DNA of 64,000 nucleotides, taken from the NCBI RefSeq assembly GCF_964355755.1, contig NC_092676.1, positions 436,501-500,500 on the forward strand, given 5' to 3'. This DNA comes from Antedon mediterranea. Taxonomy: Eukaryota > Echinodermata > Crinoidea > Comatulida > Antedonidae. A program made the translations under genes and the position numbers. Shown piece after piece: positions 1 to 11,664 of the stretch (position 1 is its first letter; every line of letters starts with the position of its first letter). Below the pieces are notes generated by a model. That model saw only the letters and a program-made list of their open reading frames with translations. It was not told where the DNA came from and searched no databases.

Positions 1-10
1 TAATTAAGTG

Positions 11-558
11 TGATACAATAGTATTTATTGTAATTTGTGCTATGTTATTGTGTTACAGCCTGCTACAATAGTATTTATTGTAATTTGTGCTATGTTATTG
101 TGTTACAGCCTGCTACAATAGTATTTATTGTAATTTGTGCTATGTTATTGTGTTACAGCCTGCTACAATAGTATTTATTGTAATTTGTGCTATGTTATTG
201 TGTTACAGCCTGCTACAATAGTATTTATTGTAATTTGTGCTATGTTATTGTGTTACAGCCTGCTACAATAGTATTTATTGTAATTTGTGCTATGTTATTG
301 TGTTACAGCCTGCTACAATAGTATTTATTGTAATTTGTGCTATGTTATTGTGTTACAGCCTGCTACAATAGTATTTATTGTAATTTGTGCTATGTTATTG
401 TGTTACAGCCTGCTACAATAGTATTTATTGTAATTTGTGCTATGTTATTGTGTTACAGCCTGCTACAATAGTATTTATTGTAATTTGTGCTATGTTATTG
501 TGTTACAGCCTGCTACAATAGTATTTATTGTAATTTGTGCTATGTTATTGTGTTACAG
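11..558 (+). repeat. 50-bp minisatellite carrying a splice acceptor in each unit
   Basis: Ten complete 50-bp units (59-558) plus one nearly complete unit before them. Units are virtually identical. Each ends in TTATTGTGTTACAG, and the last copy is the splice acceptor of the first visible KIF18A exon at 559; each unit begins CCTGCTA, the same bases that open that exon. The array therefore spans the intron-exon border and has multiplied it. It is truncated by the window edge only on its degenerate left side. Confidence 0.95.
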
Positions 559-3500
559 CCTGCTAGTGCACAGGATCTGTTTAGTATGTTACAGTTTGGA
601 AATAAGAATCGAACTCAGCACCCAACTGATGCTAACGCTCAGTCTTCAAGATCACATGCTGTCTTTCAGGTTGGTTATTCTATAATCTAAAGCTCTAAAT
701 ATTAGAGAGCTTTAGATTTCTGAAGACCTAGAAACAAGTTAGTTCATGGTAATTCATTGTGTAAATACATTTTTCAACACAGTTTTGGTGATTTCTAGGC
801 CTATGACACATCAATTCCTCAATCCGTCTCAATTTTCCATTTAAACCGTATTTTACAGGGCCTATGGTGTTTTTGAAATCTGCATTTTTAATAGTTTTTT
901 AACAGTATTTTAACATAGGCCTATATATAGTATTTTAACATTGCCTTTTTCTTTTTCTTGAAACGCTTTTGGCACATTCTGTTTACTCACAGTGATTCTT
1001 ATTAATCACAAAAGTCTGAGTCAAGAGTGGTCCTGAACTTGTATAAAGAATAAAACTCTGAAATAAACTACAATTTAATTTTGTATGGAATCAAAAATGT
1101 TTTATTTATTAACAAATTTTTTCCTTTTTTTTTGCAGGTGTTTGTAAGACAGAAAGACAGAACTGGCAATCTGAATGCAGACGTCAAACTGGGTAAGATG
1201 TCGCTGATTGATCTGGCAGGTTCAGAGAGAGCCATCGTGACCAGGAACCGTGGGGCTAGGTTTCAAGAAGGAGCCAACATTAACAGATCTTTACTTGCCT
1301 TAGGTAGCTGTATAAATGCTCTTGCCAGCAATAAGGTAAATGTACAATACATTATATTTTTATTTATTTTAAGTTTGGAAGGTAGGGTTGTTATTGAAAA
1401 AGATGAGTGTATGTTGGTAAGCAAGATAAAATCCTCTCTTACAAAATCTGAATTGTTTTCAGCATCAATTGCTTGTAAACCTGTTTGTTTATAATACAGA
1501 CATTTCCCCCAAATCCAACATCCTAATAAAAGACAGCATTTTCATATTTAATTTCGGTTGTTTCTTGTGTTTAGAAGGATAAGTTTGTACCATACAGAAA
1601 CAGCAAACTCACCAGATTGTTAAAAGATTCACTAGGAGGCAACTGTAATACTGTCATGATAGCTGCAGTGAGGTAACTGTATATAACCACTTCTATACAA
1701 TAATAACAACGGCTAAAAATCACCATTAAAAGTAACAGAACTTTCCTTAAATTTATTGAAATGCTTTATCCTATTACAGCCCTTCAAGTTTGACATATGA
1801 CGACACGTACAATACACTGAGGTACGCAGATCGTGCTAAAAACATCAAGTCACAGGTAAGAAGGTTACATTTTAATTGTAGAAATGTGTGAGTAGTACCC
1901 ATTCATGATACAAGGAGACTTTTTGTGAGATACAATGTACAGTCAGATTCCAGTATCAGGTTAACCTTTGGTAACACTTTAATAAGTAAAAATATGTCAA
2001 TTGTTTTTAAAAACTTGCTAATATTGTTAAACATTCAACCTAATATTTCATTTGTTTTCAGGTTAAGAGTAATGTTGTGAACGTCAATTTTCATGTTACT
2101 CAGTACACAAAGATTATTTCAGATTTACGTTTAGAGGTAAGTAAGGATTCCTCTGTTGCTCTTCATCAAAAAGGTGTTAGCCAGTGTAATGTTGTGTGTT
2201 TGGTATGTGTCGAAAGAACAAGACGCATTTGTTTATTTTGTAGTGTGTAGAAGATATATTGAAAGCATCAGATTTTAGGCGTTTTAAAAAGGGAAGCTGT
2301 GTTTAACGAGTATGAAGCAGTTAAACAATCATAATTAGCCTTTCATTTGTCTGTTGTAGATCAGTGAACTAAAAGACAAACTTAAGCAGAATACGTCACG
2401 AAGCAGCAATGACAATTCAAACAAAGAATCACAGTCACTTTACCAACAGCAAGATATTATTAAGTAAGTTACAGACATTTCTGTTTTACAATTGTAAAGT
2501 TGCTTCACATTTCAAAATGGCTTACACTCACTTGAGGTGCATTTCCAGATACTCGTGTTTTCCTGACGTATTATTCTTGTTTCCAAGAGCCATACAAGTA
2601 CAATCAATCAAATCAACAGTTACTTTGTATGCAATGAACAATTACTGAACCTAGTATAAAATTAGCATCAACTAATTATTTTTTATTTATTGTTTTCTAA
2701 GGTACAATTCCTTGTTGTACGATGTGTTCACACAAAGAGCAAGCATCAGAAAGGAGCTGCTGGAGCTTGAGTCATCAGACAGAGATTTATCATGGAAGAT
2801 ATCGTGTAAAACTCAAACTATAGAAAGACTGAGACTTGTGTATGGAAATCAGGTTCAAGGAGAGAAGGTAAACATACTATGTACAAACAGATGTATTTGT
2901 TGATTGTTTTAATTCTTTTTTTAAACTTTTAAAATTCATTTAGCTGTTTTAAAGTCGATTTTATACTCAATTTCTTTGTTACTACGTATATATTTTTGTC
3001 TTGCAGACAATGTCAAAGTTCCAGCGTACAGTAGCGGCATCAGAAGCAAGACATGCGCGAGTGAAAAATAGAAAGATAGATGTTAAAAATAGAATGGAGA
3101 AAAATGAGGAATGGTTACAGAATTCAGTTACTGAAATGTCTTCATTAGCACAAAATGGCAAACTACCAGAGGTGAAATAAGTCTAATAATATATAGTATA
3201 ATATATATAGTATAATTTATTGCTGCACAGATTGTAAACTACATATAAAGAAAAGTAACCATGTTTTCACCACCTCTGTTCCATACATGTTTGACCGGGG
3301 TAATGAGGTGAATTATACCTATATAAGAATGACACATTTTAACTTTTCACAATGCCTATTCATCTTTATCAACCTAAAAAACTCAACCTTAAAATAGGCA
3401 TGATCTATGACATTTTGTTTACTCAAATTTTAGGTTTTACAAATGACATTACGAACCAGACACCTGGAAATTGAGGTCAAAGACCTCCGCCGCCAAGTGA

Positions 3501-6500
3501 AGCATTTGACAAAATTTTGCCGGCAACAAGGTGGCTGCATTCAGTCATCTGAAAGGTATAATTATATATTCAATGTTTATTGCACTCATTCCTTAGTTAG
3601 TCGACCACAAAATGTCTATTAAACTATGAAAAATACTTTAAAAACACCAACTGTGTTATACCTTATAGCTAATTGTTTATTAGAATGTATATTGATTGGA
3701 AATGTAGCCTTAAAGTTAAGCATTTCTTTTTCTGTTTTAAAGGTTAATCGCAACCCTTCTAAACACAATCCGTAAACAATTCTACCTGATAAAAGGCTCT
3801 AACATCGCTACATCAGAAACACTTGCCGAGTTTGAGAATATTCAAAAGCAGGTAGAGGGCGAGAGAGAAGTGTTATGGGCGGACATGGCAGATGATCCAT
3901 GCAGTGATGTAAACAGTTTACTGGAATTACCGGTGTTAAGTGGTGTCAGGACAACGCCAGAAGGTATGCTTTCTTACCATATATTAACTTTAAAGCTCAG
4001 GTACAGGCATGAATTTTAAATATAATATTTGGTTAATTGTACATAAATCAAATATTTGTAACAGAAATCGAAACGAAAAAACATGAATTTCCCTTAATAT
4101 GGTCAAATACAAAATTTGGCAAAATTCTTCCATAAAAACCAGGAAGACTTTTTTTCAGTAGTTAGGTAGTTAACCTAATGTAATAACATGTCTGGTGACT
4201 CCCTAGACAGTGAAAAAAGATGGTGGATATATGGTGGATAATTTTTGCTATAGCATGAAAATAAAAATCTGAAGTTGAATAAAAATATCAGAAATGTAAT
4301 ATTCAAGTTATATTACCTATATTTAGTCATCTGATGACATTTTTTACCACACCGTTTATTTTTCATAGCTTTTTAAAATGCCTCTCTATTTACAAAATTT
4401 GTGTACAAAAGAATAGAGATTTTACTGTGTAATTTGAACTATCCCCCCACTGATAAGAAAGTGCTTATTTTCAACAAGCTCATGTAACACAAATAAAATC
4501 CCAAAAATTATGAAACATAGGGGAAACTATAGATCGATAATTATTGGAATGTATGATCAATATAAATTGTTTGCCCGGCGCACCTGGCCTTTAAACTAAC
4601 AGCAATACAACGTTACTACAGTATAAAGCTCTATCTACATTATCAAACTAGTTTGACAAAAAAAGTGTGATGTGTTGATATGCTTAAATATGGTAGTGAT
4701 ATGACATCATCATGTCCATATATGGACAAGTCACATTTTGTTGTCTCATAAAATTTGATAGTGTAGACACAGCTGTTGCCAACCGTAACATTTTAAAAAA
4801 GTAAATATTTATGATTATCAATTTTTTAAATTTAATATTTTCTTTCCAGCTCCAACAATGGGTGATACTTATGTAATACAAGGTAAAATATATTTTTTTA
4901 TTCAATTTTCAAAATATACAGTATTTATTTATTGTGATATAAATACTGTGTGGTTCGTAATTTTTCCTGAAATTATTTAACTAATTTAAAAAATTAATAT
5001 TTTTGCGCTGTTTTAGATAACTCATCGACACCTCTTAAACGAAGCAACAGTGATAAACGTGCAATGACTGCCAGAAATTTAAATCCAAAAACAGCCAATA
5101 ACAGAAATCCAGAAACTCTTCCTAACAGTCTGTGCTCAACAACCAATTGTAGACAAACATTCACCTCAGAAACTAGTAAAAATGTTGCCATTACTCACCA
5201 AAAATCAGCTTTAATAGGAACACCGATGCGCGTGTGTACCCCTCGTCAAAATCCTCTTGGGACTCCAATGCGTGTACGTACTCCTCACAAGGAAGGAGAA
5301 TCTATCAGAGATCATCAATCCACGATGAACCAACATACACACAGTACTAAATCAGTGAACATTAATAAAGACTCAAGCTTTACAATTGAGGGCGTTTGTC
5401 CTTTGGATGCTACACCCAACAATCGGACAGTGAGTGCGGGTGATAACATAAGATTAACAAATGAAACAGGTATGTATGTGTCGTATGGAATATTGCAATT
5501 CAGAATGCTGGTTCTACAAGTCATTTGTAAATAGAGGTTGTCAGTAAATATTGCAATTTAGAATGCTGGTTCTACAGGTCATTTGTCAGTAAATTGGGTG
5601 TGTCGTTTGCTATGTATGATGCAGAATCCATATTTTATTTTATTTTATTTAATCAGCATTAAGCAACACTTCCAATATAATTAATTGCTTACGTCAGAGA
5701 CATACCACTTTTGTATATGTGTATTGTCACTGAATTCAAAATTATATAAATATACTTCTTCTAGGTCAAGTACTATCATATGCCAAGGTGGTGTCCACAC
5801 CAAAACGGCAAGCTGTAAGCCGCCGGGTGCCTCTCACGGACATTGCTGTTAACTCACCTCATCAGTCTCTCGCTAATCCAAAAGCAAAAACATTCCAGCA
5901 AAAAACAAGGTAATGTACTATTACAGTTAAGCATTCAAAACTCTTTTTCAAATATATCAATAAAGTGCTAAAATACAGTAACAATGTGTTTTCATTCAAA
6001 GTGGATTTTTGTTTTAGTAGGACCAAAAAGTTTATGACTGATAAAGTAGGTACCATGCCTAATAAGAATGCAGCTGCGGTTCGAGCACTTGGTTTGCCAT
6101 CCATGTCTGATTGTATACAAGGTATAATAACATTCATTTTTAGTACCAAATAAATCTTCATTTCTGATTTGTTAGTAATTTGCATATTTTGGATTGATTT
6201 ATGATGTAATTGTTTAAATTTTAGGTAAGAAACGAGCAGCGCCGCCAGCGTACATGATGTTGACAACAGCAGCAAAAAACAAGAGAACAAATAACCATCA
6301 TACAAGGTAAGACATTTGGAATCAAATTACGTACTGTAAATAAGTCAAGTGGTTGTGATGACATTGGTACCATTTATATACTGTACTGTATCATTCCACA
6401 TCAAACTTTCTGAATCTGCTCTTACTTCTATGCTATATCTGCTATATACACAATTAAATACAGTAGTAACTCTTTGCTCATTTTGTGGTTTGATAGGCCA

Positions 6501-7380
6501 TGTTTTTGCAGCCATAACAAACGTTATCGGTAAAATTATTGTTAACCAATCGGATAAAAGATAATTTTATTTTATTTCATCAAAACCAACAGCAACGAAA
6601 GAAACAGCAATAAAGTGCGCATCATTACCGAACAAATGCCAAATCAAAATGCAACAAGTTGTCCTAAGCATTTTTATGATAACTATCTGATCTGAATTGA
6701 ATGAGATAATTATGATCATATCCAAATCTCTTAATATTTTTTATTTTGATAGGTCATCATCTGAGCATAAGACACCATTCTCTGCTCTTCCATCACGAGT
6801 AAGGAACAGCAGAGCAGTGCCTTCAAGAAATGTGTAAGTAAAATCACCTGTGTTGTAAAACCACCTGTATTGTAAAACCACCTGTATTGTAAAACCATCT
6901 GTATTGTAAAACCACCTGTATTGTAAAACCATCTGTATGTAAAACCATCTGTATTGTAAAACCATCTGTATTGTAAAACCACCTGTATGATTGTAAAACC
7001 ACCTGTATGATTGTAAAACCACCTGTATGATTGTAAAACCACCTGTATGATTGTAAAACCACCTGTATGATTGTAAAACCACCTGTATGATTGTAAAACC
7101 ACCTGTATTGTAAAACCACCTGTATTGTAAAACCACCTGTATGTAAAACCACCTGTATGTAAAACCATCTGTATGTAAAACCACCTGTATTGGAAAACCA
7201 CCTGTATGTAAAACCATCTGTATGTAAAACCATTTGTATGTAAAACCACCTGTATGTAAAACCATTTGTATAGTTCAGTAAAAGTTAATACTAATTAATA
7301 CCAACATAATTGTATTGTTTCTTTACAGTACTTTGGCTCGAACGAAATCAGTCAACGGTTTGCGGAGTACATGGAAGTGA
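559..7380 (+). CDS. KIF18A: Kinesin-8, KIF18A-like plus-end motor (5' end outside window)
   Basis: Mitotic kinesin that dampens chromosome oscillation at microtubule plus ends. Exons: 559-669, 1138-1335, 1575-1672, 1780-1855, 2062-2136, 2360-2463, 2702-2867, 3007-3171, 3434-3555, 3743-3963, 4850-4882, 5017-5469, 5765-5909, 6018-6121, 6225-6306, 6753-6833, 7329-7380; joined they give 761 residues in one open frame. Visible motor part: switch I SSRSH (residues 29-33), switch II DLAGSE (62-67), then the [13 protein letters not shown]-type helix as [19 protein letters not shown], and the neck SNVVNVN. A coiled-coil region follows, then REVLWAD (3864-3884), which fits the RVxF-type PP1-docking site known in human KIF18A, and a conserved basic tail with [13 protein letters not shown]. 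The P-loop and N terminus lie upstream of the window. Family assignment is firm; KIF18A rather than KIF18B rests on the tail motifs. Confidence 0.93.
4625..4774. mobile_element. MITE copy (AAGCTCTG family)
   Basis: Copy in KIF18A intron 10 of a short inverted-repeat element with termini AAGCTCTGTCTACACTATC and its complement, next to TA. Internal blocks GTGATATG and CATGTCCATATATGG are shared with the other copies. Confidence 0.85.
6016..6020 (+). promoter_or_regulatory. Tandem splice acceptor (TAGTAG) of KIF18A exon 14
   Basis: The acceptor reads TTTTAGTAG, so splicing after either AG keeps the frame and adds or removes a single residue (a serine before the arginine). It is a NAGNAG-type site; both outcomes keep the downstream frame. 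Confidence 0.6.
6838..7271 (+). repeat. 16-18 bp minisatellite in KIF18A last intron
   Basis: About 25 units of the type TGTAAAACCACCTGTAT with variants (CATCTG for CACCTG, and an added AT giving 18 bp in the central block 6984-7105). It starts right after the donor site at 6834. Reverse-strand open frames here are only the repeat translated. Confidence 0.95.
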
Positions 7381-7415
7381 AATCAGTCAATGGTTTGCGG
7401 AGTACATGGAAGTGA
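7346..7415 (+). repeat. 35-bp tandem duplication of the KIF18A stop-codon segment
   Basis: The last 35 coding bases, including the TGA at 7378-7380, are repeated at 7381-7415 with one change (AACGG to AATGG). The second copy lies in the 3' UTR. Confidence 0.95.
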
Positions 7416-8700
7416 AATCGTTTTTTTTATTGTATGACATTTATTTGCAATAAAATCTGAAAATAAATTCAGATTTTTACTAGATAATTTAACATATTTG
7501 CATGTAAAGTGCATTGTATATAGCATATTGCTTCATTGTAAACTTTTTTTGTATAAATTATGTATAAAAGAATAATTATAAAGACATTACGTATTTCTTG
7601 TGCTGCTATGCACTAATTATGTGCATTTATTGACGGTATACGTGGCTGTTGGTAAACAGTTATGATGCTCAGTGTGGTATGGTTTAGGGCCAAATTTGGT
7701 CACAATGCTTATGTTGCTGTAAACTGATTTATTATACTATATCATGCAATTTATTTAAATTATGTTGTGGATTACCATTTAATAATCACTTTGTTTCATT
7801 AGATTTCTCACCATTTGTTAATCATTGAACTTTGCTTGTAAATTTAGTAGTAATAATTAGTTTGAATTATAAATATCATTGACAACAGTGTGTGATGTGC
7901 CACTCGGTGTTGCTAAAATAAACTTGTATATGTGACTAACACTTGGTTTGTATCATTTGTGATCTTTCTGACTATAAGAACAAATATAGTTAATTGATTT
8001 GATTGCTTTTATGTTATACGTATACAATAATTGTTTTGATTAAAGTATCAATTATTTATTTCATAATATCAAACCAGTAAGATGTAACAATACACATGCG
8101 TGAGCGGGTATTTGTAATTTTGCGGAGATTGCCTTCCATAGTAAACAACTTGTCATGCCGTTCCGCATAGATGAGCACGCACATGTTGAATATATCGGCA
8201 TCATACCACCACCATCAGCAGCCAGGCGAGTGGTGGAGTGAGATGATTTAGGCCTAGGATAGTAGCTAGCCTATTCGATTATTTATTGCCTTGGCTCTAT
8301 TATTGTTTACGACGTTTAGTTGAAATAAGAATGTTGGCAGTATTTGTTTTACTTATGTTATTTTACAGTTTCATTGTTTAGGCTAGGCTAGAATCCCTGT
8401 ATGGTAGGCTGGATAAACATATTCCAACCGATTGAACGTGTCATAATGTAGCCATCATAGTTATGGTCAAATCGTACCCAATCTTAGTCTTACTAACGGG
8501 GGTATACTGGCCTTACTTATTATATACACAGACTAGCTCTACTTAGGCTTAAATATTAACCTTTATAAATTGTAATTGGGCCATACATTTTCCATTGCTG
8601 GGAATTTTTCATTAAAAAAATATAAAAAACTGACACAATATCAAATTTTATTATTAATAATATATAACATATATCATTTTTCGATTATTTAGTCACAGGG
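7381..8700. other. KIF18A 3' UTR and METTL15 5' flank
   Basis: Holds an AATAAA at 7449-7454 and further AATAAA-type signals near 7917 for KIF18A 3' end formation. From about 8090 CpG-containing sequence suggests the METTL15 promoter and a 5' UTR exon. An acceptor-like ATTTAG lies at 8687-8692, just before the METTL15 start codon. No coding region seen. Confidence 0.5.
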
Positions 8701-10824
8701 ATGTCTTTGTGTGCTGGACGACTTCTTCATCGTCAGTTTTCAACATCCATTTGCTTGAAGTACCCAAGGTCAATGCGATTGAGAAACACTTCTTCACCCG
8801 CTCTTGAAAAGGAGACGAATGATAATGTAGAATTTAGACATTTTCCAGTCATGAAAAATGAAATTCTTGCGTTCCTGGATCCAAAGGAGGATGAGGTTGG
8901 TAATGCATTGTAATTTTGTGTAAAATGTGTATTAAATAATTAATTAATTTGTTTTGAAAACTATGATTACATATATTCTGTGCATTTAATTTTATGAACA
9001 TTTCATCCTAATGAACATTTCTGTATTATATACTGTAAATATTGTTTATACCAAAAGAGAGGTATAAAAATATTTTCATACCTCCCTGATGTACCTATAT
9101 TGGTTGTAAAAGTGCATTTTAAAGTACAATCTTTGTTTTATGTTTAATATACGTACTAATGTATTTTTGTAATATATTCCTGGTCCAATTTTGTTAGTTT
9201 TTCATTCTATTACAAGCTTTTTTAGCTTTTTTAGCTTGATCCTGCTTGTTTTTGTAATATTTTTTATTATATAACATTTCATATAATCTTTCTTTTAATT
9301 GAGAAATGTTGGTATCATTGCTATTTGTGTTTATATTGATATTTGTAGAAGTTCCTTGACATGACCTTTGGTGGTGGAGGTCATTCAAGATCCATCTTAA
9401 AGTGTTCACCAACTAGCCAAGTGTTTGCTCTAGATCGTGATCCTGTTGCATACAATATAGCTAAAACCTTATCAATCAATTACAGGTACATTTCTTTATT
9501 TTTCTTGTGTGACTTCATCTCATGTTTATTTAAAATCTCAGTGATGAATATATTGTATTCATAATAAGTACATTTGTGACAATGAAAGTGAGTGTTTAAA
9601 GTAGTACATTTGTATCTATGTCTAGTGATAGCTGATGAGTGAGTGATAAATGTATAGCTCCTCCCACACACACTTGCCTCTTATTGAAGGATGCTAATTT
9701 TTCTGCTTATATTTCTGCTTTAAATTCAAATTAATAATAATAGTAATAAATAAAATCATAGTTTATAAAAGAAGCTTCTATTTAAGGCTGAGAAGAAGTA
9801 AACAAATTATTTTTGTTCATTGAAAGATTGAAAGAAATCAATATTTGATTTTATGAAATAATGTGTTTTGCAGAGATCGACTTCATCCAATGTTAGGAAG
9901 ATTCTCTGAATTAGATACGGTTGCTAAGGATATTGGTCTCCAAGAAGGCATTTTAGATGGTGTCGTCATTGATGCCGGCTGCTCCTCAATGCAATTTGAT
10001 ACAGCAGAGCGAGGCTTTGCACTGAGCAAGTCTGGACCACTTGATATGCGAATGGATGGAGATAACAGGTTGTTATAAAATAAATATTTTGTTTAGAGTT
10101 AAGTAGGTATGAAATTATATTACAGTGTTTGAAACAGACAATGATTTGTAATTAGATATTGATCTGTTTTTCTCTCTGATCTACAAAAAAGAAATAATGA
10201 TTTTTATTTTCCTCACACAGACATGAAAATCAGCCAACAGCGGCTGATGTTGTAAACTCATTGAATGTTGAAACCCTTGCCAGAATAATAAAGGCGTACG
10301 GAGAAGAAAGACAGGCTAAGAAAATTGCGCAATTGATAGTTGAATTCAGAGAAAAATACCACCCGATTAAAACGACATCGGAATTAGCAAACATTGTTTC
10401 ATTTGCCTTTACACACACTCAATCCAGCCAATCAAAAGACATGATAGGTAGAAAAATGCACGTAGCAACAAGAACATTCCAGGCGTTAAGAATATTTGTG
10501 AATAATGAACTAGAAGAGTTGAGTAACGGTTTGAATTTGGTATCAAAGTTTCTGAAACCTGGAGGCAGGATTGCTGTATTGACGTTTCACTCGTTGGAGG
10601 ACAGAATCGTGAAAAGAATTCTGCAGGGAAGACATGCAATGGAACCTGGTAAAAGTATACATCAAAAGAAGAGAGACAATTTTACATATAATACAGAAAG
10701 TGGTCATGAAAATCAAATTAAAATTTGGTCTTTTGACGATAAATTCATGGAACCATCAGAGAAGGAGGTCGAGAAAAACCCAAGGTCACGGTCAGCAAAA
10801 TTGAGGAAAGCTGTCAAGTTATGA
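8701..10824 (+). CDS. METTL15: 12S rRNA N4-methylcytidine methyltransferase (RsmH family)
   Basis: Mitochondrial enzyme that methylates a cytidine of the small-subunit rRNA with S-adenosylmethionine; homologue of bacterial RsmH. Exons: 8701-8895, 9349-9485, 9874-10068, 10221-10824, giving 376 residues (human about 407). Visible motifs in order: N-terminal stretch rich in Arg and Ser with no acidic residue ([20 protein letters not shown]), a credible mitochondrial presequence; [14 protein letters not shown]-binding [43 protein letters not shown]; the [13 protein letters not shown] block; [11 protein letters not shown]; and the C-terminal [10 protein letters not shown]. In DAGCSSMQ an alanine stands where human has leucine. 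The start is the first ATG and opens the presequence. It follows KIF18A in the same orientation and converges on the ethanolamine kinase gene. Confidence 0.95.
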
Positions 10825-10855
10825 AACATATATTGTTAGTGAATCATATTTATAT

Positions 10856-10933
10856 AAAGCTCTGTCTACACTATCAAACTTATTTGATGAAAAAAGTGTC
10901 ACAAAGTTTTTGATTGTGTAAACAGAGCTTTAG
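10856..10933. mobile_element. MITE copy (AAGCTCTG family), internally deleted
   Basis: Both termini are present and flanked by TA on each side, but most of the interior is missing, leaving a 78-bp inverted repeat. Confidence 0.8.
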
Positions 10934-11320
10934 ACAGAGTTGGTGTATACTTTGTTGTATATCCAGTATTTATTTCTTCTATGCAACACTAATGGGTGAA
11001 TTTAAAAGCTTACTTTGTGTAATGGAACACTACAGGGACATAGGGCCTAAATTCATAAAAATACAATGCAAAAAATAGAACTTTATTTTAGGCCCTAAGC
11101 CCCATTTATTTCAAAATCCAGAATCTGCATGAAGGTAATAAATTATCATTGTTGCACCTCTTGTATTATAATTTGAAGCTACAGAATGCGATTGTCTTTA
11201 CTAGAATTATCTTTCAAAATATCCATAGATAGCAAATTTATCATAAAAAAGTTTCTACAATTGATGCTTAGGGAATAGTAGGCCTATATTCTAACTAATC
11301 ATGCATTTTAATGCCTTAGG

Positions 11321-11431
11321 TACCAATTTACACTCTTGGTTAAAGAATCACTGTGTTGGCTTGGGAGACGAGCACGTAACAGGTGTCTGAGAAGAATCAA
11401 GATGAAACAGAGAGCTGAACAGGTTGTTTAA
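11321..11431 (+). other. Unassigned 36-residue open segment after an AG
   Basis: Opens after CCTTAG at 11319 and runs to a TAA at 11429-11431. The peptide is strongly basic (WLGRRARNRCLRRIKMKQRA) and locally richer in GC than its surroundings. No start codon and no polypyrimidine tract upstream. It could be an alternative terminal exon of METTL15 or chance; I do not recognise it. Confidence 0.25.
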
Positions 11432-11664
11432 AGTTAGCTTTTTATTTCTAGTACAAGTTCAATAATATTTATTGAAATCAGCAAAATAAAGGACAAAAAA
11501 TAGAATGGAACAATTAAAATTTGGTCCAAAACTATTCTGGTATTAATAATATATACAGTATTTCATTATTGAAAAAAAAAATTGCAGCCAAATAATAAGT
11601 AGATAAAGTCAATTTTAGATATTGATAGTCAAATGAGGTATTGATTGATGGACCCTGATGTGCG

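Larger units (their letters stand above)
10825..11664. other. Convergent intergenic region, METTL15 / ethanolamine kinase
   Basis: 3' flanks of two convergent genes. Contains a short MITE (10856-10933), TTTATT (reverse AATAAA) at 11443 and 11468 for the minus-strand gene, and an unassigned small open segment at 11321-11431. Confidence 0.6.

Noticed and set aside
437-690. Small plus-strand frames ending in KIF18A sequence
   Set aside because: They run from the intronic 50-bp repeat into the real exon; only the part from 559 is coding.
5862-6305. 147-residue minus-strand frame
   Set aside because: Antisense to KIF18A exons and introns whose plus-strand frame is firmly supported.
6731-7265. 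Three overlapping minus-strand frames of 129-174 residues with WFY repeats
   Set aside because: They are the 16-18 bp minisatellite of a KIF18A intron read backwards.
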